DNA of 7,047 nucleotides from an uncultured Blautia sp. (GCA_938028845.1 CALIZJ010000151.1:1-7047); one strand, 5' to 3'. Shown: positions 1 to 6,053, counted from the first letter of the stretch. The notes: a model not told the origin generated them from the sequence alone. A program made the numbers and translations.

Positions 1-27
1 GAGTTCAGACGTGTGCTCTTCCGATCT
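1..27. other. Illumina adapter remnant at contig end
   Basis: The first 27 bases match the 3' part of the Illumina TruSeq read-2 / index adapter, ending in GCTCTTCCGATCT. This is sequencing-library DNA left on the end of the assembly. Genomic sequence begins at base 28, exactly where a codon of the RNase E/G reading frame starts. An apparent GTG start at 13 and the first five residues of that frame (MLFRS) come from the adapter and should be discarded. Confidence 0.97.
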
Positions 28-276
28 GCCTTAGAAATTGCAAGGCAGCTTCGTCTTCGGAATCTTTCCGGCATTATTTTAATTGATTTTATTAATATGG
101 AAAATCCGGATCACCAGGAGGAATTGTTCCATGTACTGCAAAAGCATCTGCGCCGGGACAGGGTAAAAAGCCGGGCAGTAGATATCACCCCGTTGCATAT
201 CCTGGAAATGACAAGAAAAAAAGTCGCTCCGCCGGTGATAGAAGAATTAAAAGCATTACAAAAAGAAAGGACGTAA
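28..276 (+). CDS. rng: Ribonuclease E/G, C-terminal fragment (5' end cut by contig end)
   Basis: This is the last 82 residues of an RNase E/G-family endoribonuclease, which processes rRNA and mRNA in the cytoplasm. Visible signatures are EIARQLRLRNLSGIILIDF, which fits the conserved EIARQLRLRxLGGxIxIDFI block carrying one of the Mg2+-binding aspartates, and later ILEMTRKK, equivalent to the family LxEMTRKR motif. The S1 domain and most of the catalytic domain lie off the contig. The frame is open up to the adapter junction at 28, so the fragment is truncated by assembly and not by a stop codon. The stop TAA (274-276) lies five bases before the next ATG, and the ribosome binding site of that gene is inside this gene's end. 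In clostridia rng usually sits close to rplU, which is at the other end of this window. Identity is very likely; rng rather than another paralogue is inferred from that context. Confidence 0.92.
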   Translation, partial: ALEIARQLRLRNLSGIILIDFINMENPDHQEELFHVLQKHLRRDRVKSRAVDITPLHILEMTRKKVAPPVIEELKALQKERT

Positions 277-280
277 AAAA

Positions 281-646
281 ATGATTTATTTTTCACATTT
301 TAATTTTAATGTTTTAGATTTAGAAAAAAGCATCCAGTTTTATAAAGAGGCCCTGGGCCTTACGATTGCAAGGGAAAAAGAGGCAGAGGACGGTTCTTTT
401 AAGCTGGTATATCTCACCGATCATAAAACAGGTTTTCTATTAGAGCTCACCTGGCTTCGGGACCGAAAAGAGCCCTATAATCTGGGCGAATGTGAATTCC
501 ATCTTGCCTTTGACACAGATGAGTATGAAGAATTCCATAAACGCCACCAGGAAATGGGATGCATTGTTTTCGAGAATCCGCAGATGGGAATTTATTTCAT
601 TACAGATCCCGATGGCTATTGGATTGAGATCGTTCCTGCGAAATAA
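281..646 (+). CDS. VOC-fold protein, glyoxalase I / lactoylglutathione lyase-like
   Basis: This is a 121-residue single-chain VOC (vicinal oxygen chelate) protein, the size of short bacterial glyoxalase I enzymes. The start of the first beta-alpha module is MIYFSHFNFNVLDLEKSIQF, followed by FYKEALGL. All four expected metal ligands can be placed: His6, Glu55 (in FLLELTW), His74 (in CEFHLAF) and Glu116 (in DPDGYWIEI). That is the H/E/H/E pattern of glyoxalase I, which isomerises the thiol hemiacetal of methylglyoxal to a lactoyl thioester. Clostridia generally lack glutathione, so the real thiol or substrate is uncertain. The start is set by GAAAGG (265-270) inside the end of rng and an ATG five bases after its stop, so the two genes are probably co-transcribed. 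No convincing terminator follows. The VOC assignment is firm; the exact reaction is inferred from the ligands. Confidence 0.9.
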   Translation: MIYFSHFNFNVLDLEKSIQFYKEALGLTIAREKEAEDGSFKLVYLTDHKTGFLLELTWLRDRKEPYNLGECEFHLAFDTDEYEEFHKRHQEMGCIVFENPQMGIYFITDPDGYWIEIVPAK

Positions 647-670
647 TCTTTTTATATGCCGGCTGGAAAA

Positions 671-713
671 TCAGGAGATCAGGAGATAGGGAAGCTTTTT
701 TTCCTGGTACCAG
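671..713. repeat. Small tandem repeat and 10-bp palindrome between genes
   Basis: Two adjacent copies of TCAGGAGA lie at 671-678 and 679-686. CTGGTACCAG at 704-713 is a perfect 10-bp palindrome after a run of seven T (696-702). Because the palindrome has no loop and the T run precedes it, this is not a normal + strand terminator. No function can be assigned. Confidence 0.5.
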
Positions 714-737
714 TAAGTTAGCATATGTGCGAAAAGA

Positions 738-759
738 CTGCCGGACGGCAGTAAGGGGG
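738..759 (+). promoter_or_regulatory. Short hairpin plus ribosome binding site of the EEP gene
   Basis: CTGCC-GGAC-GGCAG (738-751) forms a five- to six-base-pair GC-rich hairpin that ends next to the Shine-Dalgarno-like AAGGGGG (753-759), four bases before the ATG at 764. The hairpin could affect ribosome access, but this is only an inference from position. Confidence 0.4.
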
Positions 760-763
760 TAAT

Positions 764-1826
764 ATGAAAGTTTTAAAGAGGATAGGGAAAGTTTTTGGTA
801 TTCTCATAGGAATTTTGGTCATTGTACTGGCAGCCGCGTTGGTTTTCTTTACTGTGCGGGAATATCGTCCGAAAGAAACAGAATCGCTTGAAGTGTCCGG
901 GGAGGGAAAATCTTTAAAGCCAGGGGACAGCTTGTCCATACTCAGCTATAATACCGGTTACGGTGGTTTAGATGCCTCTGAAGATTTTTTTATGGATGGC
1001 GGGACAAATGTACAGCCAAAATCCAAGGAAGCCGTACAGAAAAATATAGAAGGAATTTCTTCGATTTTAAAGGAACAGGACTGTGATGTTTACTTTTTGC
1101 AGGAAGTGGACAGGGATTCCAAACGTTCTTATCATATAGATGAAGAAGTTTACTATGAGGAACAGCTTGGGATTCAGGGAATGTTTGCCTGCAATTTCAA
1201 GTGTGACTTCGTTCCTTATCCATTGCCGCCTATAGGAAAAGTGGACAGCGGGATTTTAACGCTGACTTCTCTTTCTGTGTCTGAGGCAAACCGCCTTTCT
1301 CTTCCGGAATCTTTTTCCTGGCCGGTGAAAACCTGTAATCTGAAACGGTGTATGCTGGAAAGCCGTATCCCCATAGAGGGAACGGATGCGGAGCTGGTGC
1401 TGATCAATTTTCATTTGGAGGCTTATGATGACGGGGAAGGCAAGGAAGCACAGACGAAGATTCTGGCGCAGAAACTGGAAAGTGAGTATGAAGCCGGAAA
1501 TTATGTGATCGCAGGGGGGCGATTTCAACCAGACTTTTGATGTTCTGGAGGAAAAATATCCTTTGGTGGATGAAGAAAACTGGGCGCCGGGAACCATATC
1601 TGCGGACAGCCTTCCGGAACATTTTTCCTTTGCCCTGGATGATACCTATCCTACCTGCCGCCTGTTAAATGCTCCGTATACCAATGATTATGAAACCTCC
1701 CAGGTATACGTCATTGACGGATTTATTGTTTCGGATAACCTTCAGGTGACAGAAACCCAGGTTATTAATACAGATTTTACCTATGCCGACCATCAGCCGG
1801 TGCGTCTGGAAGTGACATTAAAATAA
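764..1826 (+). pseudogene. Membrane-anchored endonuclease/exonuclease/phosphatase-family protein, frameshifted at the catalytic motif
   Basis: As written, the ORF from ATG 764 stops at 1540 after 258 residues, with a second in-phase piece continuing to 1826. Removing one G from the six-G run at 1514-1519 joins them into a 353-residue EEP (DNase I-like) protein and restores the catalytic motif GGDFN at residues 251-255. The restored protein has a basic N-terminus and one membrane helix (about 7-30), then LSILSYNTGYGG (Asn63), FLQEV (metal-binding Glu114), INFHLEA (His217), GGDFN (Asp253, Asn255), VIDGF (Asp318) and ADHQPV (Asp342-His343). This is the full active-site set in family order. EEP enzymes cleave phosphodiester or phosphomonoester bonds; the membrane anchor suggests an extracytoplasmic nuclease or a lipid phosphodiesterase/phosphatase, but the substrate is unknown. 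The shift could be a true mutation, phase variation in the G run, or an assembly error. The rest of the gene is intact with no other damage, which favours a very recent event or an error. Confidence 0.88.
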
Positions 1827-1836
1827 ACAGTTTTCT

Positions 1837-1877
1837 AGTGCCATCTAATTTTTAAGTAGATGGCACTGATTTTCTTC
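1837..1877 (+). terminator. Strong intrinsic terminator after the EEP gene
   Basis: AGTGCCATCTA (1837-1847) pairs perfectly over 11 bp with TAGATGGCACT (1857-1867) around a nine-base loop, followed by the T-rich stretch GATTTTCTTC. It lies 10 bases beyond the stop codon at 1826. A second small hairpin, TTCTGC-TGAA-GCAGAA (1875-1890), follows at once and may be part of the same termination region. Confidence 0.85.
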
Positions 1878-1906
1878 TGCTGAAGCAGAAATAAACTTTT
1901 TACTTC

Positions 1907-1933
1907 GTTACTGGTCACAAATTGACCAGTAAC
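1907..1933. repeat. Perfect 11-bp inverted repeat (hairpin) inside the MITE-like element
   Basis: GTTACTGGTCA (1907-1917) and TGACCAGTAAC (1923-1933) are exact reverse complements around the loop CAAAT. The right-arm motif TGACNNGTAAC recurs in direct orientation at 1999-2009 (TGACCCGTAAC) and 2036-2046 (TGACATGTAAC). No long T run follows, so it is not a standard terminator. Confidence 0.85.
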
Positions 1934-2046
1934 AAGGTAATTTTGCATTTAAAGTTCGTTTCGCTTTAGCCAAATCCAAATTGCCTGTTGCATCATACTG
2001 ACCCGTAACCATGCGGCAAGTGTATTGTTTGGGTGTGACATGTAAC
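1907..2046. mobile_element. Probable MITE-like non-autonomous element, 140 bp, with 8-bp target duplication
   Basis: The element begins with GTTACTGGTCA (1907-1917) and ends with TGACATGTAAC (2036-2046); as inverted repeats they match at 9 of 11 positions (GTTAC..GTCA). Directly outside both ends is the identical octamer TTTACTTC (1899-1906 and 2047-2054), as expected for an 8-bp target-site duplication. No reading frame of note lies inside. An internal perfect 11-bp hairpin (1907-1917 with 1923-1933) and further pairing (1935-1943 with 1978-1986, one G-U) make it structure-rich, as MITEs often are. An 8-bp duplication occurs with several IS families, including IS66 and IS256, but the termini do not let me name a parent. 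It sits in the gap between two genes and disrupts none. Confidence 0.6.
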
Positions 2047-2105
2047 TTTACTTCATCCCTGTATTTTTATAGTTCAAGAAAAGAGCGTACAAGAAGAACA
2101 TAATG

Positions 2106-2114
2106 TGCTATAAT
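2106..2114 (+). promoter_or_regulatory. Extended -10 promoter for the coiled-coil gene
   Basis: TGCTATAAT is a perfect -10 hexamer (2109-2114) with the TGN extension just upstream. No good -35 lies 16-18 bases before it (CGTACA-like only), which an extended -10 can tolerate. TAATGTG is repeated at 2101-2107 and 2111-2117. Transcription would start around 2121, giving a leader of about 50 bases. Between the upstream terminator and this promoter the 347-base gap 1827-2173 holds only the MITE-like element; I see no other gene in it. Confidence 0.6.
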
Positions 2115-2173
2115 GTGTTTATAACAGCAACTCAACTTACAACTTTAAATTTTCAGGAGAGGAGGTAAAAAAA

Positions 2174-2539
2174 CTGGAAGAAAAATTTGATTTAATTTTA
2201 AAAGAACTTTCCGGATTAAAATCCGAAACACAGAAGATAAATTCCCGTTTGGATGGGATTGAAGATACAATTTCCGCTGTAAAAACGGAAGCAACAGTGA
2301 CAAAGAAAGACCTTCAAAAAATTTTAGATGAGCAAAGATCAATCTGGAAATTGATTGATACGATTATCATGGACGAAATTCGTATTGCCGGAGAAATTTA
2401 TGACTTTACAGGTAATAAGAATAGTCTTTTTGACAGTGTTCAGCAGATTTTGTTCAAACGCTATGAATCACTGGCTTTAAACGTAGAACTTTTAAACAAG
2501 GACATGGCTGAAGTGAAGAGAAGATTGGCCATGGCATGA
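2174..2539 (+). CDS. Small coiled-coil protein of unknown function, probable CTG start
   Basis: I do not recognise a named family. The frame has no ATG or GTG near its beginning: the first conventional start is TTG at 2249, with no ribosome binding site. A strong GGAGAGGAGG (2156-2165) lies eight bases before CTG at 2174, giving 121 residues beginning (M)EEKFDLILKELSGLKSE. From this start, residues 8, 12, 15, 19, 22, 26, 29, 33 and 36 (I, L, L, T, I, L, I, I, V) fall on a perfect 4-3 heptad pattern. A coiled coil therefore begins upstream of the TTG, which supports the CTG start. The middle (about 50-80) is amphipathic, and the C-terminus (about 85-121, SVQQILFKRYESLALNVELL) is again helical with regular hydrophobic spacing. 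There is no signal peptide or membrane helix, so it is probably a cytoplasmic oligomer. It has its own promoter and terminator, so it is monocistronic. Confidence 0.75.
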   Translation: MEEKFDLILKELSGLKSETQKINSRLDGIEDTISAVKTEATVTKKDLQKILDEQRSIWKLIDTIIMDEIRIAGEIYDFTGNKNSLFDSVQQILFKRYESLALNVELLNKDMAEVKRRLAMA

Positions 2540-2563
2540 TTTCTTATTTTGCTGAAATTCAGG

Positions 2564-2600
2564 CAGACAGTACATATTTTTTGTACTGTCTGTTCTTTTT
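2564..2600 (+). terminator. Intrinsic terminator after the coiled-coil gene
   Basis: CAGACAGTACA (2564-2574) pairs perfectly over 11 bp with TGTACTGTCTG (2582-2592) around the loop TATTTTT, followed by TTCTTTTT (2593-2600). It begins 25 bases after the stop codon. Confidence 0.9.
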
Positions 2601-2670
2601 AGAAAATATATTTCAGTCTGATACAGTTTAAAAAACCACATCCTAAAATTCTTTTTTATTTTCTAAAACT

Positions 2671-2700
2671 TTCACAGATTCCTTCTTTTGATTTTATAAA
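2671..2700 (+). promoter_or_regulatory. Candidate promoter for the NEW3-ABC operon
   Basis: TTCACA (2671-2676, one mismatch to TTGACA) and TATAAA (2695-2700, one mismatch to TATAAT) are separated by 18 bases. The region is very AT-rich, so chance matches are common. It would give a leader of about 100 bases before the ATG at 2807. Confidence 0.4.
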
Positions 2701-2718
2701 AAATTTATATTTTTTAGA

Positions 2719-2747
2719 ATTCCTTTCGAAATAAAACACAAAGGAAT
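2719..2747. promoter_or_regulatory. 8-bp inverted repeat in the leader of the NEW3-ABC operon
   Basis: ATTCCTTT (2719-2726) and AAAGGAAT (2740-2747) are exact inverted repeats with a 13-base spacer. They lie just downstream of the candidate -10, where they could be an operator or a leader hairpin. Half-site centres are 21 bp apart, about two DNA turns, which would suit a dimeric repressor. The regulator is unknown. Confidence 0.4.
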
Positions 2748-2806
2748 CAACAAACAGTCACAATCCGATAGTAAAATTAAAAAAAATTTAAAAGGAGCCT
2801 GAATAA

Positions 2807-4054
2807 ATGAAAAAAATGAAATCATTTAAACAAAAAATGGGATTATTAGGAATGACGGCTGTATTGTTGACAGGAACGTTAACTTCTATGAACGTATCAC
2901 CTGTTTGGGCAGCAGAAGAAACTGATGCAGCAGAAGCAGATTCACAAGGATTCGACATGAGTACATCCTACCCCGGCGTATCTGCAAAAGCAGGAGAAAC
3001 GGTAAGCTTTACCTTGAATTTTGCAAGCTTAACCGGAGACAGCTATGATGCCGCTCTGTCTGTAGAATCCATACCGGAAGGCTGGAGCGGAACCTTCAGA
3101 GGTGACGAAAGCCAGATCAGCAGAATACATATAAGTGCAGAAAGCAGCACATCTGACTCTTCAGAAGAAAGCGGAAATACTGCCACCTTCAGTCTCACTA
3201 TTCCGGAAGACGCGGAAGAGGGAACTTATCAGATTGAATTACTGGCAGACGATGGTTCGGGAAATGAAGATCTTTTGGAACTGGAAGTTACTGTGGATCA
3301 AACAGAAACGGGACAAGGTAATTTTACTACTGAATATCCGGAACAGCAGGGAGCATCCGGAACAAGTTTCAGCTTTGACGCAACACTTGTGAATAACAGA
3401 GGCGCTGCTCAGTCATACAGTCTTTCCGCAGAAGCGCCAAGCGGCTGGCAGGTTTCTTTTACTCCGTCAGGTGAAAGCAGTCAAGTGGCAAGTATCGAAG
3501 TAGAAGCCGGATCCAGCGCCGGCCTTACCATTGATGTTACACCTCCCGAAACCATTACAGAAGGTGAATATACAATTCCCTGCACAGCTGTTTCCGCCTC
3601 AGAAACATTGTCAACAGATCTTGTCGTGACCATTACCGGTACTTATGATCTTACCGTTTCTACGCCCAGCGGAAACTTAAGCCTGGATGCCTACGCAAAT
3701 ACAGAAGAAAGTTTTACGCTTACCGTAACCAATACCGGAAATGTAGATCTGTCAAACATCAATCTTTCTTCCTCTCTTCCAACAGATTGGGAAGCGGATT
3801 TCAGTGAATCTACGATAGATACCCTTGAGGCAGGCGCATCTAAAGAAGTGACAGTAAACTTAACCCCTTCTTCCGATGCGATCACAGGTGATTATGTAGC
3901 CACCATCACTGCAAGCACTGACGAGACAAGCTCCGAGGCACAGTTCCGTGTATCCATTAAAACACATACCTCTTGGGGCATTGTTGCTGTAGTTATTATC
4001 ATAGCCCTTCTTGTGTGTCTGGGTCTTATATTCAAAAAATATGGAAGAAGGTAG
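2807..4054 (+). CDS. Secreted, membrane-anchored NEW3-type beta-sandwich protein of an ABC system
   Basis: This 415-residue protein starts at ATG 2807 after AAAGGAG (2791-2797). It has a signal peptide (basic MKKMKSFKQK, hydrophobic 11-32, cleavage likely after VWA at 33-35), an acidic Ser/Thr-rich extracellular part, and one C-terminal membrane helix (about 389-408) followed by the stop-transfer tail KKYGRR. The extracellular part consists of about three related immunoglobulin-like/NEW3 modules: about 50-165, 175-278 and 281-385. They share the pattern of YPG or similar, aromatic-rich FxFxxxLxN strands, GW(x)xxF (EGWSGTF, SGWQVSF, TDWEADF), and an EGxY/GDY strand before the module end (EGTYQIEL, EGEYTIPC, GDYVATIT). 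Such proteins (COG1470-like) often precede ABC ATPase-permease pairs. The ATPase gene starts three bases after this stop, so they are translationally coupled. The likely role is the extracytoplasmic partner of the transporter, sensing or contacting cargo or envelope. The substrate is not inferable. Confidence 0.85.
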   Translation: MKKMKSFKQKMGLLGMTAVLLTGTLTSMNVSPVWAAEETDAAEADSQGFDMSTSYPGVSAKAGETVSFTLNFASLTGDSYDAALSVESIPEGWSGTFRGDESQISRIHISAESSTSDSSEESGNTATFSLTIPEDAEEGTYQIELLADDGSGNEDLLELEVTVDQTETGQGNFTTEYPEQQGASGTSFSFDATLVNNRGAAQSYSLSAEAPSGWQVSFTPSGESSQVASIEVEAGSSAGLTIDVTPPETITEGEYTIPCTAVSASETLSTDLVVTITGTYDLTVSTPSGNLSLDAYANTEESFTLTVTNTGNVDLSNINLSSSLPTDWEADFSESTIDTLEAGASKEVTVNLTPSSDAITGDYVATITASTDETSSEAQFRVSIKTHTSWGIVAVVIIIALLVCLGLIFKKYGRR

Positions 4055-4057
4055 CTT

Positions 4058-5098
4058 ATGGAAAACAGGACAAATACGATCATTGAGATAGAAAATCTCA
4101 CCAAAAAATATGGGAAAAAGACAGCGGTAAATCAGTTGAATTTGTCCATACAAAGAGGAGAGATCTTTGGTCTTTTAGGTCCTAACGGCGCTGGGAAAAC
4201 TACAACGATCCTGATGCTTCTTGGATTGACTGAACCTGCATCAGGAAAAGCCTCCATTAACGGTATGGACTGTACCAGAGATCCCATTGGAGTAAAAAGC
4301 ATTGTGGGTTATATGCCTGATAATGTAGGATTTTATTCGGATATGACCGGAAGACAGAACCTGAGGTTTACAGGGAGATTAAACAATCTTTCAGGAAAAG
4401 AACTGGAAGAACGGATAGACAGTCTCCTGGAACGTGTAGGAATGACAGAAGCTGCTGATCAGAAAACAGGGACTTATTCACGAGGAATGAAACAGCGTTT
4501 AGGAATCGCCGATGTTCTTATGAAAGATCCGCAGGTGATCATCATGGATGAACCTACTCTTGGAATTGACCCGGAAGGTATGCGGGAGCTTTTGGATATT
4601 ATGCGCCGTCTCTCAAAAGAGGACGGAAGGACTCTTCTGATTTCTTCCCACCAGTTGTATCAGATCCAGCAGATCTGTGACAGAGTAGGCATTTTTGTAA
4701 ATGGAAATCTGATCGCCTGCGGGCGCATTGAAGAGTTAGGAAAACAGATCCAGCAGCAAAACCACTATTCCCTTGAGATCAAGGTCTATCCTTGCGATGA
4801 TAAGCTGCTGGCAAATCTTTATAAACAGCCGGGAGTTACAAAGATTGAAAAAGACGGTGATATGTTTACCGTGCAGTCTAATAAAGATATCCGTCCGGAG
4901 CTGAGCGCCTTCCTGGGAAGCAACGGATATACGATCATGCATCTGCACCAGCGGGGCGGCGATCTGGATGAAATCTACCGACTATATTTTGAAAAGGCAG
5001 GTCAAAACGATGAAGACAAGCGAAAGTTCAGTAAGAAAAAGTCTGGCAAACGTTCACCATTCAAACGTTCACCATTCAAACGGAACAAAAAGAGCTGA
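4058..5098 (+). CDS. ABC transporter ATP-binding protein (ABC-2 / CcmA-like)
   Basis: This 346-residue cytoplasmic ATPase powers the permease encoded next. Motifs in order are Walker A GPNGAGKTTT (41-50), a Q-loop region reading GYMPDNVGFY (84-93) with no Gln, an ABC signature variant YSRGMKQRL (140-148), Walker B VIIMDEPTLGIDP (160-172, Glu165 catalytic) and H-loop SSHQL (His198). The Q-loop position carries Asp88 rather than Gln, which I believe is seen in other ATPases of this group with an MPD motif, so it is not necessarily inactivating. Residues about 225-312 form the C-terminal accessory domain. The last 30 residues are very basic (KRKFSKKKSGKRSPF...) and include a KRSPF repeat; they lie entirely in DNA that also encodes the start of the permease. 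GAAGAAGG (4044-4051) precedes the ATG, which is three bases after the NEW3 gene stop. Confidence 0.95.
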   Translation: MENRTNTIIEIENLTKKYGKKTAVNQLNLSIQRGEIFGLLGPNGAGKTTTILMLLGLTEPASGKASINGMDCTRDPIGVKSIVGYMPDNVGFYSDMTGRQNLRFTGRLNNLSGKELEERIDSLLERVGMTEAADQKTGTYSRGMKQRLGIADVLMKDPQVIIMDEPTLGIDPEGMRELLDIMRRLSKEDGRTLLISSHQLYQIQQICDRVGIFVNGNLIACGRIEELGKQIQQQNHYSLEIKVYPCDDKLLANLYKQPGVTKIEKDGDMFTVQSNKDIRPELSAFLGSNGYTIMHLHQRGGDLDEIYRLYFEKAGQNDEDKRKFSKKKSGKRSPFKRSPFKRNKKS

Positions 5099-6053
5099 GA
5101 GAGCAGTATCCCGGGCTGGTTTAAAAGCGCTGTACCGTAAGGAATTGGCAGATCATCTGACCAGCAAACGATTTATTATCATATTTCTATTAATATGGGG
5201 AACCAGTATTGCGAGTTTATACGGGGCACTGTCAGGAATTGCCGATGTAATCGAGAGCGATTCTAACTTTATCTTTTTAAAGTTATATTCCACAAGCGGC
5301 AATTCCATCCCATCCTTTATGTCGATCATTGCCCTTTTAGGACCGTTTCTGGGACTTACTCTTGGATTTGATGCGATAAACAGTGAACGATCCAGCGGGA
5401 CATTGAACCGTCTGGTGGCGCAGCCGATCTACAGAGATTCCATCATTATCGGAAAATTTCTTGCAGGGGCTACCATTATCGCAATCATGGTATTTTCCAT
5501 GGGAATTACCATCGGCACGGTAGGAGTATTAAGCACAGGACTTGTTCCCGAACTGGAAGAGGTTCTGAGGATCTTCTGTTATTTGGTATTCACATGCATA
5601 TATATAGCTTTTTGGCTGGGATTGTCTATTTTCTTTTCTGTCGTATGCAGACATTCCGCCACATCTGCTCTTGCAGTGATCGCATTATGGATATTTTTTA
5701 CCATATTTATGAGCCTGCTGGCAAGTATTATCGCAAACGCTATATATCCAATGGACAATGAATTCGCTGCCCTGATAAACTCTGTAGACAATTATACATG
5801 TGAACTGAATATAAACCGTATCTCTCCCTATTATCTTTACAGCGAAGCGGCGTCTACAATCATGAATCCGTCCGTTCGTTCTGTAAATGTAGTAACCATG
5901 AGTCAGATTGAGGGAGCCATTTCCGGATATCTGGATCTGGGACAGAGCCTTCTTTTAGTATGGCCGCATCTGATCGGGCTGTTCGCTCTGATGCTGGCGG
6001 CATTTGCAGGCTCATTCATTGGATTTATGAGACAGGAGATCCGTTCGAATTAA
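5010..6053 (+). CDS. ABC-2 type permease of the NEW3-associated system
   Basis: The preferred start is ATG 5010, eight bases after AAGGCAGG (4994-5001), giving 347 residues. An in-frame ATG at 4968 would add 14 residues but has a poorer ribosome binding site. The protein overlaps the ATPase gene by 89 bases. It has about six membrane helices: about 55-75, 103-122, 151-177, 187-213, 217-246 and 313-339. The ABC-2 permease signature NSERSSGTLNRLVAQPIYRD lies at 124-143 between helices 2 and 3; this cytoplasmic coupling region contacts the ATPase. A sizeable extracellular loop (about 247-312) separates the last two helices, as in NosY/ABC2_membrane_2 permeases, and could meet the NEW3 ectodomain. 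The N-terminal 36 residues are hydrophilic and include the repeat NVHHS-NVHHS. Whether it exports a molecule or performs a mechanical role at the envelope cannot be told. Confidence 0.92.
   Translation: MKTSESSVRKSLANVHHSNVHHSNGTKRAERAVSRAGLKALYRKELADHLTSKRFIIIFLLIWGTSIASLYGALSGIADVIESDSNFIFLKLYSTSGNSIPSFMSIIALLGPFLGLTLGFDAINSERSSGTLNRLVAQPIYRDSIIIGKFLAGATIIAIMVFSMGITIGTVGVLSTGLVPELEEVLRIFCYLVFTCIYIAFWLGLSIFFSVVCRHSATSALAVIALWIFFTIFMSLLASIIANAIYPMDNEFAALINSVDNYTCELNINRISPYYLYSEAASTIMNPSVRSVNVVTMSQIEGAISGYLDLGQSLLLVWPHLIGLFALMLAAFAGSFIGFMRQEIRSN
5048..5082 (+). repeat. 15-bp tandem repeat coding in two frames at once
   Basis: AAACGTTCACCATTC occurs twice back to back (5048-5062, 5063-5077), plus the first five bases of a third copy (5078-5082). 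Since 15 is a multiple of three, the duplication keeps both overlapping genes in frame. It encodes KRSPF-KRSPF-KR at the ATPase C-terminus and NVHHS-NVHHS-N near the permease N-terminus. Confidence 0.9.

Noticed and set aside
725..754. Nine-codon upstream ORF (MCEKTAGRQ) before the EEP gene
   Set aside because: It has no ribosome binding site and overlaps the hairpin; chance ORFs of this size are common.
1514..1525. Programmed ribosomal frameshift producing full-length EEP protein
   Set aside because: The shift needed is +1 on GGG GGG CGA, with no stop codon or known stimulatory signal at the site. Slippage mutation or sequence error is simpler.
1256..1622. Reverse-strand ORFs over the EEP gene (113 and 72 codons)
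   Set aside because: They lie antisense to a gene with clear family motifs, show no recognisable domain and have no ribosome binding site; they are coding shadows.
1907..1940. Second terminator
   Set aside because: The 11-bp stem is perfect, but no T tract follows, and it is better explained as the end of the MITE-like element.
1899..2054. CRISPR array or IS66 remnant
   Set aside because: The repeats are 11 bp with irregular spacing, so it is not CRISPR. The ends start GTTAC rather than the GTAA usual for IS66, so no parent family is claimed despite the 8-bp duplication.
3135..3392. 85-codon ORF in another frame within the NEW3 gene
   Set aside because: It overlaps fully with a well-supported secreted protein, and its composition matches a frame shadow.
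3860..4153. Reverse-strand 97-codon ORF across the NEW3/ATPase junction
   Set aside because: It is antisense to a membrane helix and the ATPase start, with no domain or ribosome binding site.
4968..5009. Upstream ATG start for the permease
   Set aside because: The Shine-Dalgarno-like sequence is poorer than that before ATG 5010, and the extra residues (MKSTDYILKRQVKT) look like a translation of the ATPase coding DNA.
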